This document shows, in pieces, positions 52,318-64,000 of a stretch of DNA of 64,000 nucleotides. The notes beneath the pieces are model-generated. The model was not told where the DNA came from, did no database searches, and saw only the letters and a program-made list of their open reading frames with translations. How positions within the stretch are numbered: position 1 is the first letter of the stretch; every line of letters starts with the position of its first letter. Both the position numbers and the translations under genes were made by a program. Origin of the DNA: Strigamia acuminata (lineage: Eukaryota > Arthropoda > Chilopoda > Geophilomorpha > Linotaeniidae); the NCBI GenBank assembly GCA_949358305.1, contig OX442323.1, positions 9,114,001 through 9,178,000 of the forward strand, in the 5' to 3' direction.

Positions 52318-55300
52318 ATGGTGAAAGAAAAATCGATAGTGGATAGTTTAATCCACATTAAAAGAGAGAAGGTGTCGTTGGTTGATTTCTAATTTTTGCG
52401 GTTTCTTAATTGTATTTTAAAAAATCGTTTGTTGTTTTCGCAGGAAGCGAATAATCTGAGCGCGTTGAAGGATTCGCTGCAAAGGAGCAGCCAAGTTGCT
52501 CAAGGAATGACAACAATTTTAACTTCGTTTGAAAATCGTCTAGCTAAATTGGAGCAAACCATTCTTCCCGTTTACACCGAAACAGAAACTCTCCAAAGGA
52601 GACAGAACAGTACGGCCGACGTTGATTTCTTTTTAAAAATTGCAATAAAATCAATCGTTTTTAATAGACATAGAGAAAACATTGGCCGCATTGGATCACG
52701 TAATTAGTTACTACAATGTAGCGAACGATGTCGAGCATGTAATCAAAGATGGGTCGGTATTTTTTCGATTTTTTTGCGAATATTTGAACTGATTTTCGCT
52801 GTTTTTCAGTCCTACATGCGGGTTAGAAGTGTATTTGGAAAGCATTAACAAAATCCGAACGGCAATTCAATACTTTGAAGCGAATAATCCCAACAGTCCC
52901 GAATTACACAACTTGGTGAACAATCAAAAATTGACATTTTTTATTCATTTTATTTATTTTATTTATTTTATTTATTTATTCAGTTGACGTTGTTCGATAC
53001 AGCGGGCGACACTTTCGAAAAGGAATTTCGATCGTTGTTGACTCGTTTCAGTAAACCGGTTCCGGCAATTGTAATCATCAATTTAGTTTCAGTCGATGAA
53101 GGTAAAAAAACGCACAATTTTTTGGCAAAAATTTGACTTTTAAATTTTTACAATTTTACATAATCAGAATTGGCTGCTTGTAATGGTAAAACAAATGTAG
53201 AGCATTTACCAGGTGAAAAAAAATCGATTTAATGGATAGATTGATTTTTAAAAAATTTAATTTGCTTTTTGAATAGTGAAAACTATTTCGGAGTTGATTC
53301 GAATATCCGAGTGGCTTTTACAGAACAAAAGAGACGATTTTATGAACGTTTACGCATCAATACGTGCTAACATTCTTCTGCGATCGCTTCAGGGGTAATT
53401 TGACGGCTCATTTTCCATTTTAAATTGTACAAAATTGATTTGTTGAAGGTTAAAAGATCATCAAAAGTCTGCGAGTGGCAGCAGCGTGTCATCTTTACCC
53501 ATTCACAGTTCTCCGGCTTTGGTTCGTAACGAAACAGAGGCGGGACTAGATGCAGTTTTAGGAGCTGCATTTACGTCTCGCTGCGAAAAAGTGAAAGAAA
53601 TGTCTGTTTTAAAAAATATTTTTGTGTAATTTTAGAGTAGAGCTCGAATGAAGGACTCGGCGGCTGCTAAAGGGACGAAAAATATCCCGCAAGCGTAAGT
53701 AAACCCACGTGGAATTGGAGATATAATTTAATAATTCGGAATTATTTCAGGATAATAAATAAAGCGTCGAAAAAAATAATGAATTTTTCACAAACTGTCG
53801 AACAAGCAGCTGGATTTGGTAATTTATTAAAAAGAAAAAAGAGAGTTAAATTGAATAAATTGCTTACCGGTAAATTAATTTATTGTTATGAATCGCAGCT
53901 TTGGGTCATCGTAAACAAGGTTCCGGCATTGATGTGAAGGACGAAGTGATCGACGTAGATATGGAATATTATCAAATGTGCGTGAGTGCGCTGCACAAGT
54001 TAATGCAGAGTGAAATGAAGCTGATGGACGGGATCATACCTGCCGTGCATAAAAATAAAATGTTCGAAAGGATTGTTCATCCGGGCTTTGATTTTGTCGT
54101 CCAAGAAGGAGAAGTAAGGAGAAATACTATTATATGGGATTCGCCGTATTTTCATTTTTCCCCCGTCAATTTAATTGCAGAATGTGGCGTCGAAAGCGAA
54201 GAAAAGTGTCAGCAAACACGATTTTATCGGCGCGTTGGGTGTTTTTCCAATTATAAAACATTTGATTACGTTAAAACCGGAAATCGAGCAACTTCTCCAG
54301 GTAATGTTAGGAATAAAATGCAAATATTTGAGTATTTATTGATTTTATTTGGAATAGAATTGTCAGCCTACGATTTGCAACAAGTTTGCTTGTGTGGTGG
54401 AATCGCTGCGTGCGATGGTAATTTTTAAAAATTCTTCTTCTTTTAAGTGTTTTATATGAATTTTTAATCGTTGATTTTAATTTGCAGAGTTTGAAAGCTT
54501 TGGAGGATTTTATCGAGAGTATTAAGAGTGATTTGGACAGGCAAATGCCTAAAGATGGAACTGTTCATCAATTAACGAGCAATGTTAGTTTAAATATTTA
54601 AACATTTTTGTTAAAATTTAAACTTTATTGGTTTGTTTGATCAGGCCATGATGTTTTTGGAGCAGCTGATGGATTATTCCGATACAGTTGGAGCGTTATT
54701 ATTAAGTAGTTAATGTTAAATAGTGTTTATTTTCTTGAAAATATACAAATTAATTCGTGTTTTTGCTTTCAGAAACGGAAAAAATGGCAGTTTCGCCGAC
54801 TACCGACAAGAAGAGAAATGCTATGGGTCATTACATCCGTAAGAAATTGTTTTTTGGTTTTTTAGATAAAATACCGGTAATGTAATTTTTATTTTTTTAA
54901 TATTTGTAAATAGTTCGTGTTTTAACGACGCTGAATTTGACTTTATGCAACAAAAGCGAATCTTACAACGATCCATGCCTCAAATCAATTTTCCGACTGA
55001 ATAATCTTAATTATATTTCAAAATCATTGCAAAGGTTAATGTTACATGAATTTTTTGAGCATTTTATTTTATACGACGTAATTTTATTTTTCTTTAAAAA
55101 AAACTAGAAGTGGACTATTGGAAATCGTTCAAACGTACAACAAGGACGTGGAAGAACACTTCAACGACCAAATCCGCGAACACAAACGACTCTATTCACA
55201 TAGGTATTAATACATAAACGAATCTACTGGAAATAAAGTTGTAAAAAGTGTACAAATTTCAGTTGGAGTCGGGTTTTGCATTACGTAATGGAAGTAGATA

Positions 55301-55790
55301 AACCGTTGTCACCTTTTAGCACTACCGGAAAAGTAAACCAAGTTATTAAATTACTCGAAGAGAGATAATAAATATTTTATTTCAGTTGAAAGATAAAGAT
55401 AGACAAAATATTAAGGACAAGTTCACGGTTAATAAACGAATTAAATAAACAGATAAAAAGTTGCACGTTTTATTTATCCGCCATTTTGGTTTAGGGTTTT
55501 AACAAAGAAATGGACGACATCTTTAAAATGCAGAAAGGTTACGCGTTAGCCGATGTGGAGCTTCGAGAAAGCATCAAACGAGAAAATAAGGAATTTATTT
55601 TACCAAAATATCAGTCATTTTACGATAAGTATGTGAAAATGGATTTTTATTCCGAAATTTCTTAAAAGAAATTATTTTTCTTTTTAGGTATACCGAAATT
55701 CAGTTTAGTAAAAATCCCGATAAATATATTAAATATACGCCTATCGAGGTTAGTAATTTATTGGATAAATTTTTCGACGTTGCTGCGTGA
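52318..55790 (+). CDS. EXOC7: Exocyst complex component 7 (Exo70)
   Basis: Twenty-two exons give 691 residues (human about 735): 52318-52371, 52444-52609, 52668-52752, 52810-52915, 52984-53101, 53168-53212, 53277-53394, 53449-53521, 53636-53694, 53751-53818, 53899-54113, 54181-54300, 54358-54417, 54488-54583, 54645-54705, 54773-54838, 54914-55034, 55108-55203, 55263-55332, 55386-55427, 55495-55628, 55688-55790. Exo70 tethers secretory vesicles and binds PI(4,5)P2 at the plasma membrane. Seen directly: N-terminal coil (ALKDSLQRSSQVAQGM), ILTSFENRLAKLEQTILPVY, LDHVISYYNVAND, FMNVYASIRANIL, KALEDFIESIK, MPKDGTVHQLTSNAM, and the C-terminal FSKNPDKYIKYTPIEV. The alternative to the final exon's read-through (donor after ATCGAG) was rejected because SNLLDKFFDVAA fits the family end. 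Confidence 0.93.
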
Positions 55791-56757
55791 ATTTATATTA
55801 ATCTTCGTAAGAAAACACGAAATGTTTGCTTAGGTCAGTGATTTTAGTCGAGGCAAAGGTCATGTTATCTTTTGATTTATCAATTAGGAGCATCTAAGAC
55901 TATCGCTGAATTGAATTACAAAATGGCTCAATCATTCCATTATAGTTTGCATTCCTTTGGACAAAAAATACCTACGGACAATGAGCCAATGAAATTAACT
56001 CTACAGTGCCCGGAAAAAATAAATTTTTTGCTTTCAATTTTTTTTTGCGATTTTGTTTTCAATTTTTTCTTAATAATTACGGCCTCGAGTAAATCAGTGT
56101 GGAAATTTAATTACCACAGTCTAAACTGATAGTATGTAATTTTATACATGCAGTTTGAACGAATTACATGTGAACTTTGAATTTTCTTAGACAGTTATCA
56201 AAGAAAATGTATTGCATAAAAATGTGAAAGAATAAAAAAAAATTATTTGCAAATTGAATTATTTCTAGCAAAGAAAGTGCATTTTGCAACGCAGGAAATT
56301 GAATTTACCGAAATTTGTTCAATTCAAGATCATTGTCAACAATTATCAACACATCCGGACGAATGAATGTTTGACATTTTTCCCAGACCGAAGGACATCG
56401 AATCTACTGATCAAGAGCAAGATTTCTCCATCTCGACTTCATCTTTTCTTTTTATTTTCTCGTTACACTCAATAAATCGCTTCGATTTTGGAAAAGATTT
56501 CCAAGAAATTGAGAAATGCTCAAACTGCTGACTTTGACTGTTTGTTTGATACGAAAGTGCTGACCTGTCCACCGTCTTATCCTCTTGTTTGCTCTCGTTT
56601 TGCCAATCAGACTGAACAGACATTGGCCAAAACGGCGTGGACTTTGATAAAAAGTGTACCTTCTTACAGATATGACCTTGGCCGTTGTTGATATAGTCAA
56701 ATTGCAGTGGGCAATTGCTACTCACTCTCTGGGTGACCGTCAAGTCGACAAGACCAG
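55791..56757. other. Intergenic region between EXOC7 and the lipid transfer protein
   Basis: 967 bp. It includes the EXOC7 3' UTR and the promoter of the next gene. Several open frames of 60-110 codons on both strands have no protein-family features. No TATA box was recognised. Confidence 0.45.
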
Positions 56758-59700
56758 ATGGCCAAGCTCATCCACTTTGCCGCGGTGCTGGCGTTTGTTG
56801 CAGCTGGTAAGTTCGTTTGGCGTTGACTCGTTGCTCATTTCTATTTTTATTTCTATTTCAGTGCAAAGTGTGTCTGTGCCTATTGTTAGACCGACCAGTA
56901 GGAAGTTTGTTTGCGATGAAAAAGGTATGCGCTGCTTTATTTCGTTTAGTTTACTGGTTTAGTTTAAATTTGTTCTCGTTTGTGTAGATGAGTACTGGAA
57001 AAGTGGTGCGACTTACCACTATAAATACTCGACAATTGTGTTTGGAGTTTCGAGTTCGGCAAACGACGGTGGAACTGGAACGGGAATTGGTTGCAAGGTG
57101 GTCTTAGCAGCTGTCGGCCAATGTAACTACGATTTACAGGTAATTTTTTACAGTTTTTCTTATAGTTCGCAATTTTGCTGAGATTATTTGCAATTTCTTC
57201 AACTTTTTCTTGAATTGATTCAATTTCGTCTTGAATTGATTCAATTTTTTCTTGAATTTCTTCGTTTTTTTCTTGAATTTCTTCAACTTTCTGTTCAATT
57301 TCTTCAACTTTGACAGGTCCATGACTGTGATTTGCAAATTGCTGACTCGGACAAGCACTTCAAGCAACATGAAAAGAGCGCCGAATTCGGCGAAGAGATG
57401 TCTAGGTACGAAAATTGTAGCGCACAAACTATTAAAAACTAATTAAAAATTGTTGCTTTCCAGACACGGCATTAAGTTTAGGATGTCTCACGGACAAGTT
57501 GAAGAGATCGTCGTCCACGAATCCGAGCCGGTGTCCATAACAAACATCAAAAGAGGCATCATTACCAATTTACAGGGCTGCAGACGGGAAAACGAAGAAA
57601 CCTACGACGACGTATGTTCGCAACAAATGTTTACAAACATTTCATTTTTTAATGCAATTAATTTGAAACACAGACGATTACGGACGTCCAAGGCGTTTGT
57701 CCGGTTCATTTTTCTAAAGAAGGAAATAAAATCCATCAAGTGAAGGATGTCAACCACTGCAAGTTTCCAAGTCGTCCTGATTGGAATTACAGTCCGACTT
57801 CACTTTTCTGGAACATGGTAGTTTCTCATTATTAGTTTCGAAATTCCATTTTTTAATTGCGTCTTTTTTTTTTTTTAGAATTTTATGCAATTTGGATTAA
57901 ATGCAATGAGCGAATGTGAACACGAAATTACCGCAGATGCACTGCAAAAGAGTACGTGCGTTGAACGTCATTCTCTTCACCATGACAAACGAACATTAAA
58001 ATCGCACGCCGAAACAGCTCTCAGGTAACGATCGATTTTCGAATAGTTATGTATATTCTATTAATATAAAAAATATTTTCAGAGCTGAGTTGCAGCTTAT
58101 GAAAACAGATAACTCGTTTGATGTATATCTTATGAAAGCCGCACGACACACGGGAATTCAATTCGAATGGGAAACTCAGTCAGCACCGTCCAACGAAGAT
58201 GAAAGCTTTTTTGTGGCTGGTAAAAGTTTTTTTTTTTTAAAAAAAAATAATACCGAATATCAAATTTCTTATTTCTTTATTTAAAGCAAATGCGGTCGTG
58301 GACGATTTGGTCGCAACGACGGTCGAAGGAATCCATCCGGATACGGATGAAAAATTAGACGCACTCGTTCGTTTATTCAGAAAAAATACAAATGTTTTGG
58401 AGTTTACGAAAAAAATAGCTGGCAACGCTCGTAGTACAAAGCTTGAAAATGTAAACAAGTGCAAGAACGTTTTCTAAATTTGATTCGAGACTCAAAGGTT
58501 GTTTTTTTTCTCTCTCTCTAGGAAATTGCACTTTCGTTCGTTCGAGATGCTTTGGTCACGTGCAACAGGGAGCAGTGCATCACTTCGATCAGTTATTTGG
58601 CCACGAACAATCATTTGTCCGACAATTACTTGACGGTGCTTTTATACACGCTGACCAAAACGAACGTGGATAAACCCAGTTACTTGACCGCTGTTCATGT
58701 AAATGGAAAAACTAAATTTCCCATTCCCATTTCATGATTTATTCAATTATTTTAGGAAATCTGCAAAGTCAAACTATCTCGCACTTGTGTTCTTTCGTTG
58801 ACATCCATGATTCACACGTACGTCAAGAACCATCCGGAGGAAACTAAAGCAAATGTAATTTCAGAGTTGAGATTTAGTCAATTTTTTACAAATGATTGAT
58901 TACCTTATCGTTATTTGTAGCGCCCAGAGTCGATTCAAGACACCGCCAGCTTTTTGTTAGGACTTCTTGATAATAAAGATACGGAAAAAATCATTTTGGC
59001 ATTGAAAGTAATGAAATATATATGGGAAAAACGGTGGAAATGTTATTATTATTTTATTGGATAGGCTATTGGCAATTTGGGAGATATCGCCATCGATGCT
59101 GAACCGAAAATCCTCGAGAAAGTTCGTTCGTACGTGAACGATGCAGAAAGACCACACAACGTGTCGCTCTCAGCCATCAAAGTAAATCAATTTCACGATT
59201 GAGTTTTATGTTTTCAATTTTTTGTACTTTTTTAAAGGCGCTTCGCAGAGTGAGTTCTCACAACCGCGACGTTTACTCCACTTTAATCGGAATCGTTCGC
59301 GACCCGAAACAACACATGGAACATAAAGTGGTGGCTTATTTAGTCCTCACGCACAACTTTCACCCGAAACTGTATGAGGATTTGGCCGAGGCTATTCAGA
59401 ACGAACCCACGGATCAACTCGGCAACTTCGTCACCATGCACATGAACAATGTTTTACTTTACGGAGACGATTCACTCGAGCAGTAAGTCGAGCAAGTTGC
59501 TCATTTGATGAAATTTAATGAGTAGAATATTTTCAGGTTGAAAGAATCGATCTTGAAAGCTTTTGAACGCCACTCTCATGTATTTAAATTGCACGGCGAA
59601 GAACCTTTAACAACCTCCCGTCACCGAGAAAAGGTCCGCTCGAGAAAATCGCCATTCTTACCCGATTTTGCGAATCAATTCGGCTACGACATCCAGAAAA

Positions 59701-62700
59701 GCGCCATTTACGAGGCGTTCAGCTTTCTACCCCAGCATCTCATCGTTAATTTGACTACGCAGTTGTTCGGAAAGAAGTTCAACAGCTTGACAATGAGTGC
59801 CGCTTTACACGGTAATAAAATAAATAAAATAAACGCAATCGAAATGTAATAATATTGTGATTTGAATTCAGGTTTGGATCCGTATTTGGAGTATTTCTTC
59901 CACTTCAGAACTGGTGGCAAGGTGGAAACTTTAATAGACCGTCTTAAAGCACTTCAGGAACACACTGATCTGTCCGCTTTGTTGAGGACCTCGAATTGGG
60001 TCCCTCATTTCGACACCGACATCGAACAGAAGTTGACGCAAATCCACGATTCCGTCATTCACGATTACGGAAAAGAACCATTCGCGGCCAGTTTCAGTTT
60101 TGCAAGATTTGGCGACGAATTGGCGTACACCTCGTGGGGAATAATCAAAGCTAAGCTTTACAGTTTCGTCGAGAACGACTTCCAGAACATCAATTGGGAC
60201 GAGCACAAAGAATACCGCGCTCACCGATTCATTCGTTTCATCGAAGGGAGCCATCAAATCCCACTTTTGGTCGGTTTGCCGCTCAAATGGAAAAGTATCG
60301 CCGATTTGACCTTCTCGTACCGTCTCGAGGGATCCGCAAATCCATTCGGATTGCTCAGCGAGCCACAATTTTTCAAAGCAAACTGGGGACTTCATCCCAG
60401 GTGAAATTTGACAAGTTTTCACAAAATTTAATTATTTTGTAACATTAAATTTCTTTTTTTTAGTGGTGTGTTTACCGTGATGAATAAAATGACCGTCAAG
60501 GTACCGAAATTCACTAAGAATGGATTACAAGTCGTTACAACGTTTTATCGATCGCGTGATGCGGCCGGATCGTTTCAATCCATGATGGGAAATATCGAGC
60601 TCAGAGTCGAAACTTCACCGCGACGACAACATCTTTTCAATCTCATGTATAGCAATGTTTGATTTCCGATTTAATTTTACTAATTTTTGTTGGTTTTGCA
60701 GTCGTAAAGTGTATTACATTCGTGACTATCACAAAGAAGACATGGGTGACGGAAAATTGGAGCGCACGGAAAAAGAAGATTGTCACACGTGCGATTTCAC
60801 CGGAGTAAGGTTTTGTCGTCATAAATCATTCGCCGACGTGACAAATAGAAGAGTCGGGGATGTTTTTACGAATAATTTGGAATATCAAGTGTATTACGAG
60901 TTGGCCGACAAGTGAGTAATCCTTAATTGTTTCATAAAAAATTTATTAATTCAATTAAACTAATTTTTCAGAGATTTAAAAGCATACGAACTCAACTTGG
61001 AGAAAGATTCGGCTGAAGACGGCACCACCACGTACAAATTTCACTTCCAAGCACCCGGTACTGAAAGAAATATAATTTTTTTTTATTTTAAATTAATTTT
61101 ACGATGATTTTTCAAGGCGAGAAATGGAAGAGAGAAATCAAAGGGGTCTATTCGCGTAATCTGGAAAAGAAAGAATTCAGTCTGCAGCTCGAAGTGCCCG
61201 AAGTGCCGCACTTTAAGCTCAAAGCGACGCGCAAGCAGAACACAGCTGGCGGTCACACGACAGATGTGGAGGCCGAGATCGTTAAAGGAAGACCAATCAC
61301 TTTACACGGCGAAGTAATTTGCAGGATTTGTTGAAATTTAATTAGTTAATTAATTAAACTCATTTCAGTCCATCATAAAATCGGCCGACGATAAAGAATT
61401 GAAAGCTCTACTCACTTTGAAAGACCGAAGTTACAACCTGAGAAGAACTTACGTAAAGTCTGGAAATAAAATCGAAGTTGATGATTACATCGACTACGAA
61501 AGGTAAAATTGTGGATTTTATTCATTTTTTTATTTATTTCTAATAATTTATTTGTTTTCTGTCGCAGTTCCAATCCAAAAAGTTTCATCCATCAAATTGC
61601 TCCGGACATTGTGTTTAAAGATGCAAAGCATGCAAGTGCGCACTTCCACTTCGATGTAACTCAGAACCCCGGTGACGAGGAATTCGAGAGAACCATCAAT
61701 GCCTTCATTAAAGTGCCGAAAGCGATTTTAGAATTGAACACCGAACGTTTCTCGGGCAGTGACAAACGCGCTCTGCATTTCAAACTGACCAGTCGCAAAC
61801 TACCCAGCAACGAAGTTGATTCGTTTGTGCACGTGACCTACGACATGGCCGCTTCGAAACTGGACGACCAAGTTAATCGCCATCATCAAGTGAGATTCGC
61901 GATCCCTCGCGTCCGATGGACTGCCGAGTTGGACCGCAAATCCAATCCGATCGATAATAAGATTTACGCCGGCATTAGACGTGAGAAGGCAACCGATTCG
62001 ACGGTAATTACATTTTGCGCTTTGCACGATTCTTGTTGATTTATTGATTGATTTTGCTTTGGATTTATAGCTGGAAGTGACCGATTCGACACCAGTCGCC
62101 AGACAGGAAGTGAGTTTGACCATAGATCATCACAACGATTCTGCCGCTCGAGGAGATGTGTTTCCCGCAGCCAGAGAGCGCACTCTCAATGTCGTGTTCA
62201 AGTACCCGAGGGACGGAGCTGAACACACTTCAACTTTGAAACTGAAAATCACCAACGACGAAGGTGTGCGAAATGCCGCGACGAGGTAATTGATTAGAAA
62301 ATGTTTATAAAATGGCAGTAAATTGACTATTTGAGCGTGATTTATTTCAGCTTCAAAACTGATGGCAGTGTGGCGGACAGCCACTGTCAGTTGGAAGCGC
62401 ATGGAGTTTCCGATTACATCCGGACGGACGAAGGCATAAATGTGGATTACAACGTGGACATTTCCAATTTGAAGACCGGAAATAAGGCGAATTTAAATTC
62501 AAATTTGAAGTTGAAGTTTGATTTCTCCGAACCGTTGAAATACACGAAGACGTACAAGTCTTCGCGCTACACGTTTAAAGAGGTTGCAACGGTGTCGAGA
62601 TCAGAAAATGGCGGCTACAATTTTGATTTGGACATGAACGCCGTTTGTCCGACCTGGGATTTCCTCGCTTTCGATTTGAAACGTAAAAATGGAATAATTA

Positions 62701-64000
62701 CGTTTAAAATACATCAATTATTCCATGTTATTTTTCTACAGAACAAGTTTACTTGCATCGGACAGAACTCGGTTGGGAGAAAACTGAATTCAGACACAAA
62801 TACGTCGACATTGATGTAAACGCCAAATATAAGCTTCCGTTCACCAAATACTCCAAGAAGGAAATTAAATTCACGAGCAAAGTAATTTGAAAAATAATCT
62901 ATAAAAATACGGCTTTTTTAAAAGTTCTTTTTTTTTAAATTTTTTTTTTTTTAGAATACAATTTTCCCATCATTGACTATGAACCTTTTGTTGCAAAATG
63001 ACAACTACGGGTCTATCCATTTTGAATATCCAGAGGAAAAGCGATCCGTCTACGTAGTCGCGGAAGTGGATGATTCCATGAAAGAACTTGAAGCTTTTGT
63101 TGATTCCGAAGAAGATGTAAATTTCTCTTTTTCTATTTATTTCTTTTTTTAAATTCTAAATAATTTCTAAATATTTAAATTAGGGTTCCGAGAGGAAACG
63201 AGTCATTGACTATTCGCTGCGTTTGTTGCGACCAGACACGATTGAAAGAAATTACACAGTCGATAGAAAAGCGCTTAGAAGAGCAGTTGAAAGATGCGAA
63301 CAGAGGATGCGCAAGGTAAAAGAAAAATGTTATTTTGCCAACAAATATTTACTTCCATTTGTATTTTTAGTTGGGAGAAGAATGGAATCGTGTTAAAGAG
63401 GATCCCGATCATGCGATGAACAAATATTTACGACCGATCGTTAAGACGACAGTGGGCGATTACATCCGTGAATGTAAAAAAAAACAAAGGGAGAACAGAG
63501 CCGCCATTGCCGCCGCGTTTGAGGAGGCTTTGGAGAGTTTGCGACCAATCTACGAACCCTTTTTGGAGCTCGTTGCAAATATCGTCAAATATGTGCTCGA
63601 AAACTACTTGGAGCCCATACTCGAAGCTGTTAACAAGTATCTGGAGCGTGAGGATGTTCAGCGCAGAATTCGGGAACACGTGACCGATGCGGTCGAAAGA
63701 CTGAAGGCGCGCATCCACGCCCAAGTGACCAAGAAATCATCAGGTTCCGAGACCTATAAGCTCCCCTTCCATTGGGAACGCTTAAACGTAACAAAGTTTA
63801 AAAACTAACTAAGGTTTTATGTTTAATTAACTTTTACTTTTTTTTTTCTTTTTAGAAAGTTCCAATTATGACACCAGAAATTGCGCGTTTCGTCCAAGCC
63901 GTTCGAACGCCCTACCACGACAACGTATACCCGACGACGCGTTACGCCTTGATGTACGGAAACAAAAACGTCTACACGTTTGACGGGAAAACGTACCAAG
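56758..64000 (+). CDS. Vitellogenin/apolipophorin-like large lipid transfer protein, 3' truncated by window
   Basis: Twenty-nine exons from 56758 to the right edge encode at least 1803 residues in one frame; the first is 56758-56806 and the longest are 59872-60400, 61568-62003 and 63371-63787. It starts with a signal peptide (MAKLIHFAAVLAFVAAVQS). The first 700 residues fit the Vitellogenin_N lipid-binding module: YHYKYSTIVFG, CKVVLAAVGQCNYDLQ, then repeated helices (LLDNKDTEKIILALKAIGNL, PHNVSLSAIKALRRV, MEHKVVAYLVLTH). A beta-sheet middle follows, and the last exon begins a von Willebrand D domain (RYALMYGNKNVYTFDGKTYQ). No polyserine tract was seen, so apolipophorin-like or yolk-protein function cannot be told apart. 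Secreted lipoprotein, probably. Confidence 0.88.
57182..57306 (-). repeat. Degenerate 18-21-bp repeat in lipid transfer gene intron 3
   Basis: Repeated TTTCTTGAATTGATTCAATT and TCTTGAATTTCTTCAACTT words fill most of a 177-bp intron. On the minus strand they read as a Lys/Phe-rich frame, which I take as a by-product of the repeat. Confidence 0.7.

Overview
This is animal (metazoan) nuclear DNA, AT-rich and gene-dense, with intron-rich genes. Most introns are 50-120 bp, start with GT and end in a T-rich tract plus AG, and gene products match animal proteins along their whole length (Tiki/TRABD2, RAD17, UGCG, polo kinase, RIPOR, torsin and LAP1/LULL1, EXOC7, a large lipid transfer protein). The CG9801-like PP2C protein points to an invertebrate, probably an arthropod or another ecdysozoan; I cannot name the species. 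No bacterial operons, CRISPR arrays or viral genes were seen. Exon models were built by hand from splice sites, reading frame and remembered protein families; each complete model keeps frame to a stop codon.

Layout. 1-1043 (-): 5' part of an unrecognised gene that runs off the left edge. 1705-2606 (+): UMP-CMP kinase. 3080-4088 (+): SETD9, convergent with OGFOD1 at 4101-6241 (-), their stops 12 bp apart. 6633-7324 (+): LSM4. 8250-16346 (-): PP2C-like protein whose 5.9-kb first intron holds several small DNA transposon relics. 17270-23137 (+): TRABD2/Tiki, convergent with RAD17 at 23470-25965 (-), which diverges from UGCG at 26216-28652 (+). 30022-31931 (+): cystathionine gamma-lyase. 32067-33217 (+): ERI3-type exonuclease. 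33674-39206 (+): polo-like kinase. 40955-41484 (-): small coiled-coil protein. 42740-46743 (+): RIPOR. 47053-47607 (-): thioredoxin. 47946-48842 (+): torsin. 49062-50422 (+): its cofactor LAP1/LULL1. 50730-52175: foldback-type element. 52318-55790 (+): exocyst subunit EXOC7. 56758 to the right edge (+): vitellogenin/apolipophorin-like lipid transfer protein.

The most notable points are the side-by-side torsin and torsin-activator genes, which encode two halves of one ATPase machine of the nuclear envelope and ER; the 1.45-kb foldback element with layered palindromes just downstream; four introns that appear to use GC-AG splice sites; and repeated perfect TGACGTCA (CRE) palindromes, four of them in promoter-proximal DNA. 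Otherwise neighbouring genes are functionally unrelated housekeeping genes arranged in divergent and convergent pairs.
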